Positions 43,746 to 52,014 of a stretch of DNA of 64,000 bases are shown here, in pieces; positions within the stretch are counted from its first letter, which is position 1; every line of letters begins with the position of its first letter. The notes below the pieces were generated by a model. The model did not search any database, was not told the DNA's origin, and saw nothing but the letters and a program-made list of their open reading frames with translations. A program made the translations under genes and the position numbers. This DNA is from Sphingomonadaceae bacterium (GTDB lineage Bacteria; Pseudomonadota; Alphaproteobacteria; Sphingomonadales; Sphingomonadaceae). The stretch is from assembly GCA_024236155.1 (NCBI GenBank), contig JACKLA010000001.1, forward strand, positions 1,178,001-1,242,000, read 5' to 3'.

Positions 43746-44050
43746 CACGCTTTCTCTCTGTCGTTGAGGCCGAGCGGGATGCCACTGTCGGATTCCTCGA
43801 CGCGGCGCGTGTCGCGCAGTGCCTCGATCTGGGTCGCGACGTTGTAGCCGCCATCGGTGACGATGCGTTCGAGCACCTGTACCCGGTCCTCAAGGCGCTG
43901 GATTTGCGTCGCATACTGTGCCGCTTTTTCGGCGCTCGCCTCGGCGGTGGCACCGATTTGCATTTCGGCAAGCTTCTGCTGGTGCTTGGTCCAGATCGCG
44001 ATGATCGGGATCATCAGGGCAATGATCGGAATGAATACACCGATGTTCAT
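43745..44050 (-). CDS. PspB-like small membrane protein
   Basis: A 101-residue protein with an N-terminal membrane helix (about 3-20), an alanine-rich coiled coil and the module LEDRVQVLERIVTDGG ... TQIEALRD (53-80). Its C-terminal tail DSGIPLGLNDREKA links it to the paralogue at 43404-43745 as a probable recent duplicate. Its function is unknown beyond the psp context. Confidence 0.86.
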   Translation of the reverse strand: MNIGVFIPIIALMIPIIAIWTKHQQKLAEMQIGATAEASAEKAAQYATQIQRLEDRVQVLERIVTDGGYNVATQIEALRDTRRVEESDSGIPLGLNDREKA

Positions 44051-44075
44051 GTCAGTCCTTCCTGAATCGAGCCGC

Positions 44076-44342
44076 TCAGCGCAGCCGTTCGATTTCTTCT
44101 GCCGTCCGGCGCGCCGGGTCGGTGGCGATGGTTTCCAGCACGGTCAGCCGGTCCTGCAGCATGGCGACGGTTTCCTTCAGCTCTGCCTTGTCGGCGGAAA
44201 GCTGCACCTCGCGGTCGCTGCGACCGAACTTGATCTCGGCCATCTTGCGGCGGTGCTTGAGCACGGTGTCGGTCACGCCCCACACGCCCGCGAAGAACGC
44301 GATGGTTACGAAAATCAGTGCGACGGATTCATGTACCGGCAT
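44076..44342 (-). CDS. PspB-like small membrane protein
   Basis: An 88-residue protein. It has a membrane helix (about 6-23), a basic stretch (LKHRRKMAEIKFG) and the module LQDRLTVLETIATDPA ... AEEIERLR (62-88), which ends the protein exactly. It is the first extra gene after pspC, 24 bp downstream of it. Confidence 0.86.
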   Translation of the reverse strand: MPVHESVALIFVTIAFFAGVWGVTDTVLKHRRKMAEIKFGRSDREVQLSADKAELKETVAMLQDRLTVLETIATDPARRTAEEIERLR

Positions 44343-44366
44343 GTTCTTTGTCCCTCCCGTTTCGGC

Positions 44367-44744
44367 CTAGCGCAGCTGTTCGATTTCCGCGGTCAGACGC
44401 GGGTTGTTGTTGACGTAATAGGCTTCCACTTCGGCCAGCCGGCGGTCGACGTCGCGCATCTGGCTGCGGATTTCACGCGCCGTGCGCTTGGGGTTCTGCC
44501 GCACGCGCTGCCAGTATTTCTGTTCCTGCGGGTCGGCATAGAGATGCGGTGGCTTCTTGCTCAGCAGCAGGCCCATGATGAAATAGACCGGGATGATGAA
44601 CCCGCCGGTGATCGGCAGGAGCGCGAGCGCGGCCAGCCTGATCCAGATCGCATTGACGCCGGTATAGTCGGCAATCCCGGCGCAGACGCCCATCAGCTTC
44701 TTGGCGTATGGATCCTTGTAGAGTGTGGTGCGCGAGCTGTTCAC
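44367..44744 (-). CDS. pspC: PspC membrane protein
   Basis: A 125-residue PspC-domain protein. LYKDPYAKKLMGVCAGIADYTG is the diagnostic start; two hydrophobic segments follow (about 33-60). The cytoplasmic tail has RRLAEVEAYYVNNN ... LTAEIEQLR, the same EIExLR ending as the PspB-like paralogues. In enterobacteria PspC and PspB sense membrane stress and draw PspA away from PspF. It starts with GTG 44744, overlapping the pspB stop. Confidence 0.93.
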   Translation of the reverse strand: MNSSRTTLYKDPYAKKLMGVCAGIADYTGVNAIWIRLAALALLPITGGFIIPVYFIMGLLLSKKPPHLYADPQEQKYWQRVRQNPKRTAREIRSQMRDVDRRLAEVEAYYVNNNPRLTAEIEQLR

Positions 44745-45052
44745 CGGTATTCCCCCTTCTTTTCTGTCATCATGCGCTCCAGTTCACGCAGTGGCTGGTT
44801 GTCCGTTTCGCGGTTCGGCAGGAGCCGCGTATTTTCGAAATCGGGATGGTCGGCAGCGACCAGGCGCTCCACCGTGTCCATCCGTTCATCGAGGCGCCTG
44901 GCGAGTTGGTACAGGTCGTCGAGCAGCGCCTCGTCGTCAGTCGTGATCGTCGCCGCCGATTTCCACTTGGTGACATAGTGCATGATCAGCCACGGCAGCG
45001 CGAGGACGATGATCGGGACGATGATAATCTCGCTGGGGAAGTCTCCACCCAT
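44741..45052 (-). CDS. pspB: PspB membrane protein
   Basis: A 103-residue protein with one membrane helix (about 8-27) and the PspB coiled-coil module (LDERMDTVERLVAADHPDF). The HPDF motif mirrors HPNW of E. coli PspB, so this copy is the true orthologue in the array. It lies three bases downstream of pspA and overlaps pspC. Confidence 0.92.
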   Translation of the reverse strand: MGGDFPSEIIIVPIIVLALPWLIMHYVTKWKSAATITTDDEALLDDLYQLARRLDERMDTVERLVAADHPDFENTRLLPNRETDNQPLRELERMMTEKKGEYR

Positions 45053-45055
45053 GAC

Positions 45056-45745
45056 TTAACCCTCCTTCTTCTCGTCGCCCATTCCGAGCGCGCGCTTCAT
45101 CTGTTCCAACTCGTCGTCGATCTTGTCCGACCCTTCGAGCGCGGCGATCTCGTCGGCCAGGCTCGGGGTGCCGGTGCCGTCGGCGATGGCGAGCGATTCC
45201 GCGCGGCCCTCGGCATAGTCGACCCGGCGTTCGAGCTGGTCGAAACGGGCCAGCGCATCGTCGGTCCGCTCATGTGTCATCAGGCTGCGCAGCTTGACGC
45301 GGTTCTCCGCGCTTTCGAGCCGGGCGGCGATTGCCGACTGGCGGCTGCGGGCCTCACGCAGGCGGTTCTGCAGCTTCTCGATGTCCTTCTCGTAGGCGCG
45401 CAGCGCATCGTCGAGGACCGAGATTTCGGCTTTCAGCTGTTCCGACATGTCGGCCGCCTTCTTGCGTTCGACCAGCGCCGCGCGGGCGAGATCCTCGCGG
45501 TCCTTGCTCAGCGCAAGCTGCGCCTTCTCGGACCAGTCGGCCTGCAGCCGGTCGAGCTTGACCGTGGCGCGGTGCATTTCCTTCTGGTCGGCAATGGTGC
45601 GGGCGGCGCTGGCGCGCACTTCGACCAGCGTTTCCTCCATTTCGAGGATGATCATGCGGATCATCTTCGAAGGATCGTCCGCCTTGTCGAGCATGTCATT
45701 GAAGTTTGCGGCAATGATGTCGCGGGTACGGCTGAAAATTCCCAT
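45056..45745 (-). CDS. pspA: Phage shock protein A
   Basis: A 229-residue membrane-associated coiled-coil protein of the PspA/IM30 (ESCRT-III) family (MGIFSRTRDIIAANFNDMLD at the start; EDPSKM-like DDPSKMIRMIILEMEETL next). It binds stressed inner membrane and, in known systems, inhibits PspF. ATG 45745 has GGAG eight bases upstream. The frame stays open upstream to an ATG at 45976 that overlaps the previous gene's stop, so a 306-residue form with a 77-residue proline/arginine-rich leader is possible. No lone gene fits that interval otherwise. Confidence 0.95.
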   Translation of the reverse strand: MGIFSRTRDIIAANFNDMLDKADDPSKMIRMIILEMEETLVEVRASAARTIADQKEMHRATVKLDRLQADWSEKAQLALSKDREDLARAALVERKKAADMSEQLKAEISVLDDALRAYEKDIEKLQNRLREARSRQSAIAARLESAENRVKLRSLMTHERTDDALARFDQLERRVDYAEGRAESLAIADGTGTPSLADEIAALEGSDKIDDELEQMKRALGMGDEKKEG

Positions 45746-45972
45746 CAAGGGTACTCCGGAGTTTAAGACGTCTTGGATCCGGTCACGGGTGGAAGGCGAC
45801 TGGGTGGGCAACGGGCTTTGGCGGAGGCGTTCGACCTCTGCTTCGAGCCGCGAAAGCGGGTTGCGGACCGGAGCGCCGCCGCGAGCCATGGGGGCTGCGT
45901 CGGACTGGAAACGCTGCGGCTTGGCGGGGCGCTCCGGGCCTAGGGGATCGATGTTGGTATCGGCGGCCATGA

Positions 45973-46128
45973 TCATGCCAGTTCCACGACCTCGTGCTGC
46001 AGTTCGGCAGCATGGGCGACGGGGCTCACCTGCATCTGCGTGCTGAGCGCAACGAAAGCGCACATCGCCGCGATGCTGGCGAGGGCAGCCTGACCGAGTT
46101 TGGTCTGGAAGAAGCTGCGGTCGTACAT
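45973..46128 (-). CDS. Small exported or membrane protein, first gene of the psp operon
   Basis: A 51-residue protein (MYDRSFFQTKLGQAALASIA...). It has one hydrophobic helix (about 11-29) and ends HAAELQHEVVELA. It is the first frame after the sigma-54 promoter, with GAAGGGAA upstream. Its stop overlaps ATG 45976 of the long pspA frame. I do not recognise a family. The position suggests a role in stress sensing or a leader-peptide function. Confidence 0.65.
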   Translation of the reverse strand: MYDRSFFQTKLGQAALASIAAMCAFVALSTQMQVSPVAHAAELQHEVVELA

Positions 46129-46163
46129 GGTCGGTTCCCTTCAAATGGTGTTGTTCACCTATC

Positions 46164-46179
46164 AGCAAGGGGTGTGCCA
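46164..46179 (-). promoter_or_regulatory. Sigma-54 promoter of the psp operon
   Basis: Read on the minus strand, TGGCACACCCCTTGCT matches the consensus TGGCAC-N5-TTGCT. GG (46178-46177) and GC (46166-46165) are ten bases apart. The predicted start is near 46153, 25 bp before the first small gene. PspF, encoded divergently, is the expected activator. Confidence 0.9.
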
Positions 46180-46280
46180 AACTGTAAAAAGCACGCAATA
46201 TTAGTGCTTTGCAACTTTTCGACGAACGACATGTTGGTGTGTATTGCCATGAATTGGGAAAATTCCCTATATCTTGGTCA

Positions 46281-47312
46281 ATGGAGCGGGAGAACCAGTT
46301 TATCGGCCAGTCCGGCGCTTTCCTCGATGCGGTCGAGCGCACCAGCCGTGCGGCCCCGATGCGGCGCCCCGTGCTGGTGATCGGCGAGCGCGGGACGGGC
46401 AAGGAACTCATCGCCGAACGCCTCCATCGCCTGTCGACCCGGTGGGACGAGCCGCTCGTCACCATGAACTGCGCCGCGCTGCCCGAAACATTGATCGAAG
46501 CCGAACTGTTCGGGCACGAGGCGGGCGCGTTCACCGGCGCTACCAAGGTTCGCGCGGGAAGGTTCGAGGAAGCCGACAAAGGCACGCTGTTTCTCGACGA
46601 ACTGGGCACGCTGTCGATGGCCGCGCAGGAACGGCTGCTGCGCGCGGTCGAATATGGCGAGGTGACCCGGATCGGCTCCTCGCGCCCGGTGCGGGTCGAT
46701 GTACGCATTGTTGCTGCGACCAATGAGGACTTGCCGGCACTTGCAGCGCAGGGTCGCTTCCGTTCCGACCTGCTCGACCGGCTGAGCTTCGAGGTCATCA
46801 CCCTGCCTCCCTTGCGTGTACGAGAAGGCGATATCGCGGTGCTGGCGGACTATTTCGGGCGGCGTATGGCGGCCGAGATAGGATGGGAGGCATGGCCGGG
46901 CTTTGCCGACCATGTCCGGCAACAGCTGGAAGATCACCAATGGCCGGGCAATGTGCGCGAACTGCGCAATGTGGTCGAACGGGCGGTCTACCGGTGGGAT
47001 GACTGGGATACGCCGATCGGCCATGTCCAGTTCGACCCGTTCGAGAGCCCGTGGAAACCGGTATCGCCGCCGCGTGCGGATGCGGTTCTGCCCGATTTTC
47101 GCGATGCCGTCGCTCCCGATGCCCGCCCGACGGCCGAGCTCGAGAACGTCGACGATTTGCGCGCTGCCGTGGATGAGCACGAGAAGCGGATTGTCGAGCA
47201 TGCGCTGGGTAAACACCGCTGGAACCAGCGCCAGACCGCAAAGGCGCTCGGCCTGAGCTATGACCAGCTGCGCCACTGCATCAAGAAGCACGGATTGGCC
47301 GACGAGGGTTGA
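46281..47312 (+). CDS. pspF: PspF sigma-54 enhancer-binding activator
   Basis: A 343-residue AAA+ activator. Walker A is GERGTGKE, the sigma-54 contact loop is GAFTGA (in HEAGAFTGATK), and Walker B is GTLFLDELG. A C-terminal Fis-type helix-turn-helix (NQRQTAKALGLSYDQLRHCIKKHG) completes it. No N-terminal regulatory domain is present, as in E. coli PspF, where PspA serves as the brake. I chose ATG 46281 by alignment to that family; the frame extends upstream without support. Confidence 0.95.
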   Translation: MERENQFIGQSGAFLDAVERTSRAAPMRRPVLVIGERGTGKELIAERLHRLSTRWDEPLVTMNCAALPETLIEAELFGHEAGAFTGATKVRAGRFEEADKGTLFLDELGTLSMAAQERLLRAVEYGEVTRIGSSRPVRVDVRIVAATNEDLPALAAQGRFRSDLLDRLSFEVITLPPLRVREGDIAVLADYFGRRMAAEIGWEAWPGFADHVRQQLEDHQWPGNVRELRNVVERAVYRWDDWDTPIGHVQFDPFESPWKPVSPPRADAVLPDFRDAVAPDARPTAELENVDDLRAAVDEHEKRIVEHALGKHRWNQRQTAKALGLSYDQLRHCIKKHGLADEG

Positions 47313-47724
47313 CGCGGTTCGGTGCACGGCAAGCGTGGATCAGATTGGCCTGTTGATATTAATCATATCTTTTTGTCAAATATCTTGTCTGGCGATTGTC
47401 GTCTATTATTGTTCCCTGGCAATAGAAAGGTTAGATTGGTTGGCCATCCGCTTTCCAGGCATTCAAAGTGTGTCGCTTTTTACATTTTTACATTCATTGT
47501 TCCATGCTCCTGTGCTTTGATTTTGAATGCGTTGGCGGGCAATCCGGATGTGATCGGCGTCGTTCAATAAAGACTAGCTTGACGCCGTGAACAGGGAGGG
47601 TCCGGTGCTTCGGCGCCGGACCCTCTTTCTGTCGGCTGTTACAGTGGTTGCGGTTTAACCCAATCTTGATCCGCCTGTGCCATGTCGCTTTGCGAACCGC
47701 AGCGCGCAGGCTTGGGGATTTGAA
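47313..47724. other. 412-bp AT-rich intergenic region
   Basis: The 240 bases after pspF (about 47335-47575) are clearly richer in A and T than the rest of the window. A 62-codon hydrophobic frame from GTG 47334 to 47520 could encode a small membrane protein, but it has no ribosome site. A frame ending at 47570 overlaps it. A strong terminator follows (47596-47630). I see no confident gene, so this may be a decayed gene or an untranslated RNA. Confidence 0.35.
47596..47630 (+). terminator. Rho-independent terminator
   Basis: A 13-bp stem (GAGGGTCCGGTGC / GCGCCGGACCCTC, with one G-T pair) with a TTCG tetraloop is followed by TTTCT. It ends transcripts from pspF or from the AT-rich region. Confidence 0.88.
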
Positions 47725-48018
47725 ATGCGAGCGATCAAGATCATCGGCGGCGTTTTTGCCGGATTGTGGCTGCTGACAGTGCTGCTCATCGGCGCGGGCG
47801 GCGCATGGGTGACCAACAACACCGACGAACTGGCCGAATCCTTCATCGAGGCGTCGGGGATCGACGAACAGATCGCCAAGGCGGATGCAGAACGCTGTCG
47901 CGCGGCAGAGGAAGCCTTCAACCAGGCGTGGAACCGCGCGGTTGACACCAACACGCTGGAAGGCCGTGCCGACGAGTTGGACCGCGCGCAGTCCGCAGCA
48001 CGCGCAGCCTGCGCCTGA
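47725..48018 (+). CDS. Small membrane-anchored protein of unknown function
   Basis: A 97-residue protein. An N-terminal membrane anchor (IIGGVFAGLWLLTVLLIGAGG, about 5-25) is followed by a helical soluble part with two cysteines (ADAERCRAAEEAFNQAWN and the C-terminal AACA). ATG 47725 has GGGGAT upstream. There is no known family that I can name. Confidence 0.68.
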   Translation: MRAIKIIGGVFAGLWLLTVLLIGAGGAWVTNNTDELAESFIEASGIDEQIAKADAERCRAAEEAFNQAWNRAVDTNTLEGRADELDRAQSAARAACA

Positions 48019-48096
48019 TCCGGTCGAACGTCACGACCTGTGCAGATTGACCTGCAGAGGTTTCATCGCCAAGCTCTTCAGCAAGAGGGGATTGGT

Positions 48097-48891
48097 ATGA
48101 ATATCAGCTGGTTGGTTCGCTTGTTTGTCGCATGGCTGGTTGCAACCGCGATACCTCTGCACGCCAAGGATCCGACCAGCGAACAGCTCGCGGCGGACCA
48201 GCACGCGGCGCAGCTCGGTAAGCGGATATACCTGCATGACCAGGCGGCGTGGCACGGCACCGATGCGCTGTTCGAGCTGATCGAAGCGAAGGATCACCCG
48301 GAACTGCGCGGCTACCTGACCGAAGAACGCCCCGATGGGCTGGTCGATATCATCTTCTATGCCGAATATGACGGCGCGCTCTACGAATTTTCGCGCCACA
48401 CGGTCGATGGATCGAAAGTGGCGGGCGGGGCGGTGAATGCCGAGCCGCGCGATTACCCGCTTTCACCGCTGCTCACCCGACAGGTCGCTGCGCGCGATGC
48501 GGCGCTCAGCCGTGCGCAGGCCGAAAAGGTGGGGCTGTGCACGGATGCCAGCCCAAACTTCGTGGTCCTGCCGCCCGATGCGGATGACCTGGTTTCGGTC
48601 TATCTGCTGAGTGCGCAGGTCGAGGACGAGAAATATCCGCTCGGCGGGCACTATCTTTATCGGGTCGATTCCACCGGGAAGGTCGTTTCGAGCCGCAATT
48701 TCATGAACAGCTGCATGCAAGTGCCGGTTGCCGGGGGCGAGGTGGGGACGGGCAACAAGCTCGTCGGCTTCGTCGTCTCGCATATTCTCGATGACCACCC
48801 GACCGAAATCCACTATTTCGTGGCGCGCTACACCCGTCTGCCGATCAGCGTGAGTGCCGACGGATATGTATGGAAGGTCTCTGCCGAGTAG
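48097..48891 (+). CDS. Exported protein of unknown function
   Basis: A 264-residue protein with a signal peptide (ending IPLHA). The mature domain is mixed alpha/beta and contains two cysteines that could pair (VGLCTDASPN and NSCMQVP). I recognise no catalytic motif. ATG 48097 follows GAGGGG. It precedes the rimP operon but is separated from it by 160 bp. Confidence 0.75.
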   Translation: MNISWLVRLFVAWLVATAIPLHAKDPTSEQLAADQHAAQLGKRIYLHDQAAWHGTDALFELIEAKDHPELRGYLTEERPDGLVDIIFYAEYDGALYEFSRHTVDGSKVAGGAVNAEPRDYPLSPLLTRQVAARDAALSRAQAEKVGLCTDASPNFVVLPPDADDLVSVYLLSAQVEDEKYPLGGHYLYRVDSTGKVVSSRNFMNSCMQVPVAGGEVGTGNKLVGFVVSHILDDHPTEIHYFVARYTRLPISVSADGYVWKVSAE

Positions 48892-49051
48892 CGGCAGCAG
48901 CATTTCCGCTTGCCACCGGGCGTATGCGCGCCTATCTGGCCTCTCATCCCGACATTGTCGTGACACTGAAGGGGCTGGCGCCGCAAGGGGCCGGTCCAAA
49001 AGCGATTTAACGCACGTCTTTGTCCGATATGTCGAATCGAATGGAGACCCG

Positions 49052-49618
49052 ATGGCCGATATCGCGCGCCTGACCGAAGTGATCGAACCCGAAGCCACCG
49101 CGCTCGGTTTCGAGCTCGTGCGCGTGAAGATGATGCCGTCGGAGGCCGGTGATGGCGGCATGGCACTGCAGATCATGGCAGAGGACCCGGCGACGGGTCA
49201 GCTGGTGATCGACCAGTGCGCCGCGCTCAGCCGCCGCGTGTCGGACGTGATCGATACGCTGGAAGAACAGGGCGAAGTGCTGGTCGAGGGGGCTTACCAC
49301 CTCGAAGTCAGTTCCCCCGGCATCGACCGCCCGCTGACCCGCCGCAAGGACTTTGCCGACTGGACGGGGCATGAGGCGAAAGTCTCGCTCGAAGAGAAGG
49401 TGAACGGCCATCGCAACCTGCGCGGCACGCTCATCGGGATTGAAGGTGACACAATTACTATCGAGGACAGGAAGGCAGGTGTGCTTGCTTTCCCCTTCGA
49501 TACCATCCATGCGGCCAAGCTCGTCCTGACCGACGAGTTGATCGCCGCGACGCAACCGCTCGACACCTCAGGTGCCGAGGACATTGTAGAAGACGAAGAA
49601 GAAAAGGCTGACGACTGA
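49052..49618 (+). CDS. rimP: Ribosome maturation factor RimP
   Basis: A 188-residue protein needed to mature the 30S subunit. The family motifs are ALGFELVRVKMM, LEVSSPGIDRPLTRRKDF and GTLIGIEGDTITIED. ATG 49052 has GGAGA upstream. Its stop overlaps nusA by one base, as the first gene of the classic rimP-nusA-infB cluster. The C-terminal tail is acidic (EDIVEDEEEKADD). Confidence 0.96.
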   Translation: MADIARLTEVIEPEATALGFELVRVKMMPSEAGDGGMALQIMAEDPATGQLVIDQCAALSRRVSDVIDTLEEQGEVLVEGAYHLEVSSPGIDRPLTRRKDFADWTGHEAKVSLEEKVNGHRNLRGTLIGIEGDTITIEDRKAGVLAFPFDTIHAAKLVLTDELIAATQPLDTSGAEDIVEDEEEKADD

Positions 49619-51270
49619 TGGCCAGTGCAATTTCCGCCAACAAGGCAGAGCTGCTCGCGATTGCGAACTCGGTTGCTTCGGAAAAGATGATCGACAAGGC
49701 GATCGTCATCGAAGCGATGGAAGAGGCGATCCAGAAGAGCGCGCGCAACCGCTATGGCTCGGAAAACGACATTCGCGCCAAGCTCGACCCGCAGACCGGC
49801 GATCTCAGCCTGTGGCGCGTGGTCGAAGTGGTCGAAGAGGTCGAGGACTACTTCAAGCAGGTCAGCGTCGAGCAGGCGCAGAAACTGCAGGATGGCGCGA
49901 AGGTCGGCGATTTCATCGTCGATCCGCTGCCGCCGGTCGACCTTGGCCGTATCGATGCGCAGTCGGCCAAGCAGGTGATCTTCCAGAAGGTCCGCGATGC
50001 CGAGCGTGAGCGCCAGTACGAAGAGTTCAAGGACCGCGCCAACGAAGTCATCACAGGGGTGATCAAGTCGGTCGAATTCGGCCATGTGATCGTCAATCTC
50101 GGCCGTGCCGAAGGCGTGATCCGCCGCGACCAGCAGATCCCGCGCGAAGCCGCCCGTGTGGGTGAGCGCGTCCGCGCGATCATCACCAAGGTCGAACGCA
50201 ACAATCGCGGTCCGCAGATTTTCCTCAGCCGTGCACACCCGGACTTCATGAAAAAGCTGTTCGCGCAGGAAGTGCCCGAAATCTACGATGGCATCATCGA
50301 GATCAAGGCAGCTGCCCGCGATCCGGGCAGCCGCGCCAAGATCGGCGTGATCAGCCATGACAGCAGCATCGATCCGGTCGGCGCCTGCGTCGGCATGAAG
50401 GGCAGCCGCGTTCAGGCTGTCGTGCAGGAACTGCAGGGCGAGAAGATCGACATCATTCCGTGGAGCGAGGACACCGCGACCTTCGTGGTCAACGCGCTCC
50501 AGCCAGCCACCGTCGCCCGCGTCGTGCTCGACGAGGACGAGAGCCGCATCGAAGTCGTCGTGCCTGACGACCAGCTGTCGCTCGCCATCGGTCGCCGTGG
50601 CCAGAACGTGCGCCTCGCCAGCCAGCTGACCGGTCACCAGATCGACATCATGACCGAAGAAGAAGCGAGCGAGAAGCGGTCGAAGGAATTCGCCGAACGC
50701 TCCAAGATGTTCGAGGAAGAGCTCGACGTCGATGAAACCCTGTCGCAGCTGCTGGTGGCCGAAGGCTTCAGCGAACTGGAAGAAGTCGCCTATGTCGAGC
50801 TGGAAGAGCTCGCCACGATCGAAGGCTTCGACGAGGAACTGGCCGAAGAACTGCAGAGCCGCGCACAGGAAGCACTTGATCGCCAGGCCGAGGCTGCGCG
50901 CAGCGAGCGCCGCGAACTGGGTGTTGAAGACGATCTCGCCGAAATGCCGCATTTGACCGAGCAGATGCTGGTTACGCTGGGCAAGGCGGGGATCAAGACG
51001 CTCGACGATCTGGCCGATCTCGCGACCGACGAACTCATCGCCAAGAAGCGCGAAGCGCCGCGTCGCCGCAACAATGCCGACGGCCCGCCGATGCGCCGTC
51101 CTTCGATCCGCGAACAGGACAAGGGCGGTGTGCTGGGCGAATACGGCCTGAGCGAAGAGCAGGGCAACGAGATCATCATGGCCGCCCGCGCGCACTGGTT
51201 CGAAGACGAAGAACCGGCTGCCGAAGCACCCGCAACCCAGGAGGCCGCCGATGCGGACTCCACCCAATGA
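49618..51270 (+). CDS. nusA: Transcription elongation/termination factor NusA
   Basis: A 550-residue NusA. It has the N-terminal RNA-polymerase-binding domain (about 1-130), an S1 domain (about 135-205), two KH domains (GACVGMKGSRVQAVVQEL; LAIGRRGQNVRLASQLTG) and C-terminal acidic/helix-hairpin-helix repeats (LLVAEGFSELEEVAYV; LVTLGKAGIKTLDDLA). It modulates pausing, termination and antitermination. It overlaps rimP by one base and the YlxR gene by 20. Confidence 0.98.
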   Translation: MASAISANKAELLAIANSVASEKMIDKAIVIEAMEEAIQKSARNRYGSENDIRAKLDPQTGDLSLWRVVEVVEEVEDYFKQVSVEQAQKLQDGAKVGDFIVDPLPPVDLGRIDAQSAKQVIFQKVRDAERERQYEEFKDRANEVITGVIKSVEFGHVIVNLGRAEGVIRRDQQIPREAARVGERVRAIITKVERNNRGPQIFLSRAHPDFMKKLFAQEVPEIYDGIIEIKAAARDPGSRAKIGVISHDSSIDPVGACVGMKGSRVQAVVQELQGEKIDIIPWSEDTATFVVNALQPATVARVVLDEDESRIEVVVPDDQLSLAIGRRGQNVRLASQLTGHQIDIMTEEEASEKRSKEFAERSKMFEEELDVDETLSQLLVAEGFSELEEVAYVELEELATIEGFDEELAEELQSRAQEALDRQAEAARSERRELGVEDDLAEMPHLTEQMLVTLGKAGIKTLDDLADLATDELIAKKREAPRRRNNADGPPMRRPSIREQDKGGVLGEYGLSEEQGNEIIMAARAHWFEDEEPAAEAPATQEAADADSTQ

Positions 51271-51991
51271 GTGCGTAAGCCCCGACATCGTTGAACACGG
51301 CAAGGCGCGGAGCGATTCCGGGCCGGAACGCCGCTGCATCCTTTCCGGAGAGACCGCATCGCGCGATGCGCTGGTGCGGCTCGCCATTTCGCCGGATGGT
51401 GATGTCCTGCCCGATCCGTTGGCCAAGGCCCCCGGGCGCGGCGCATGGATCGGCGTCTCTCGCGGTCAGCTGGAAGAAGCCCTCGCAAAAGGTCGGCTGA
51501 AAGCTGCGCTGGCCCGTGCATTCAAGGGCGCGCCGCTCAGCATCCCGGACGACCTGCCGCAGCGGATAGAAGATTCGCTGCGCAAGCTGCTGCTCGACCG
51601 GCTGGGTATCGCGATGCGCGGCGGCGCGATCGTTCTCGGGTCCGACCGTCTCGCCGAACAGGCGCGGATGGGGCGCGTGGCGCTGCTGATGCATGCCAGC
51701 GATGCGCGCGAAGACGGGTGCAAGAAACTCGATCAGGCGTGGCGCGTAGGGCGCGACGCGGAAGGAAGCGGTGAGCGGGGGATAACCTTGCCACTGGACC
51801 GGGAGGCGCTGTCTGTGGCATTGGGCCGCGAGAACGTCGTCCATCTGGGCGTTTCGGAACGCGGCGGAGACGCTGCAGCAGCCGAACGGATCGCATCGAT
51901 CCTTGCACGCCTGTTGCACTACACCGGGGGTTTTGCCCCAGCGATGCATGCGGGTACGGGGGCTCTGGCTCCTGCGCATGACGACGAATGA
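51251..51991 (+). CDS. YlxR (DUF448) RNA-binding protein with L7Ae-like domain
   Basis: A 246-residue protein. The N-terminal YlxR domain (ERRCILSGETASRDALVRLAI; GRGAWIGVSR) is fused to an L7Ae-like segment (AMRGGAIVLGSDRLAEQARMGRVALLMHASDA), the usual alphaproteobacterial form. It is thought to bind RNA and sits between nusA and infB. It starts inside the nusA 3' end. Confidence 0.92.
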   Translation: MRTPPNECVSPDIVEHGKARSDSGPERRCILSGETASRDALVRLAISPDGDVLPDPLAKAPGRGAWIGVSRGQLEEALAKGRLKAALARAFKGAPLSIPDDLPQRIEDSLRKLLLDRLGIAMRGGAIVLGSDRLAEQARMGRVALLMHASDAREDGCKKLDQAWRVGRDAEGSGERGITLPLDREALSVALGRENVVHLGVSERGGDAAAAERIASILARLLHYTGGFAPAMHAGTGALAPAHDDE

Positions 51992-52014
51992 ATGTTGAAG
52001 GATAGACGAGCTTT

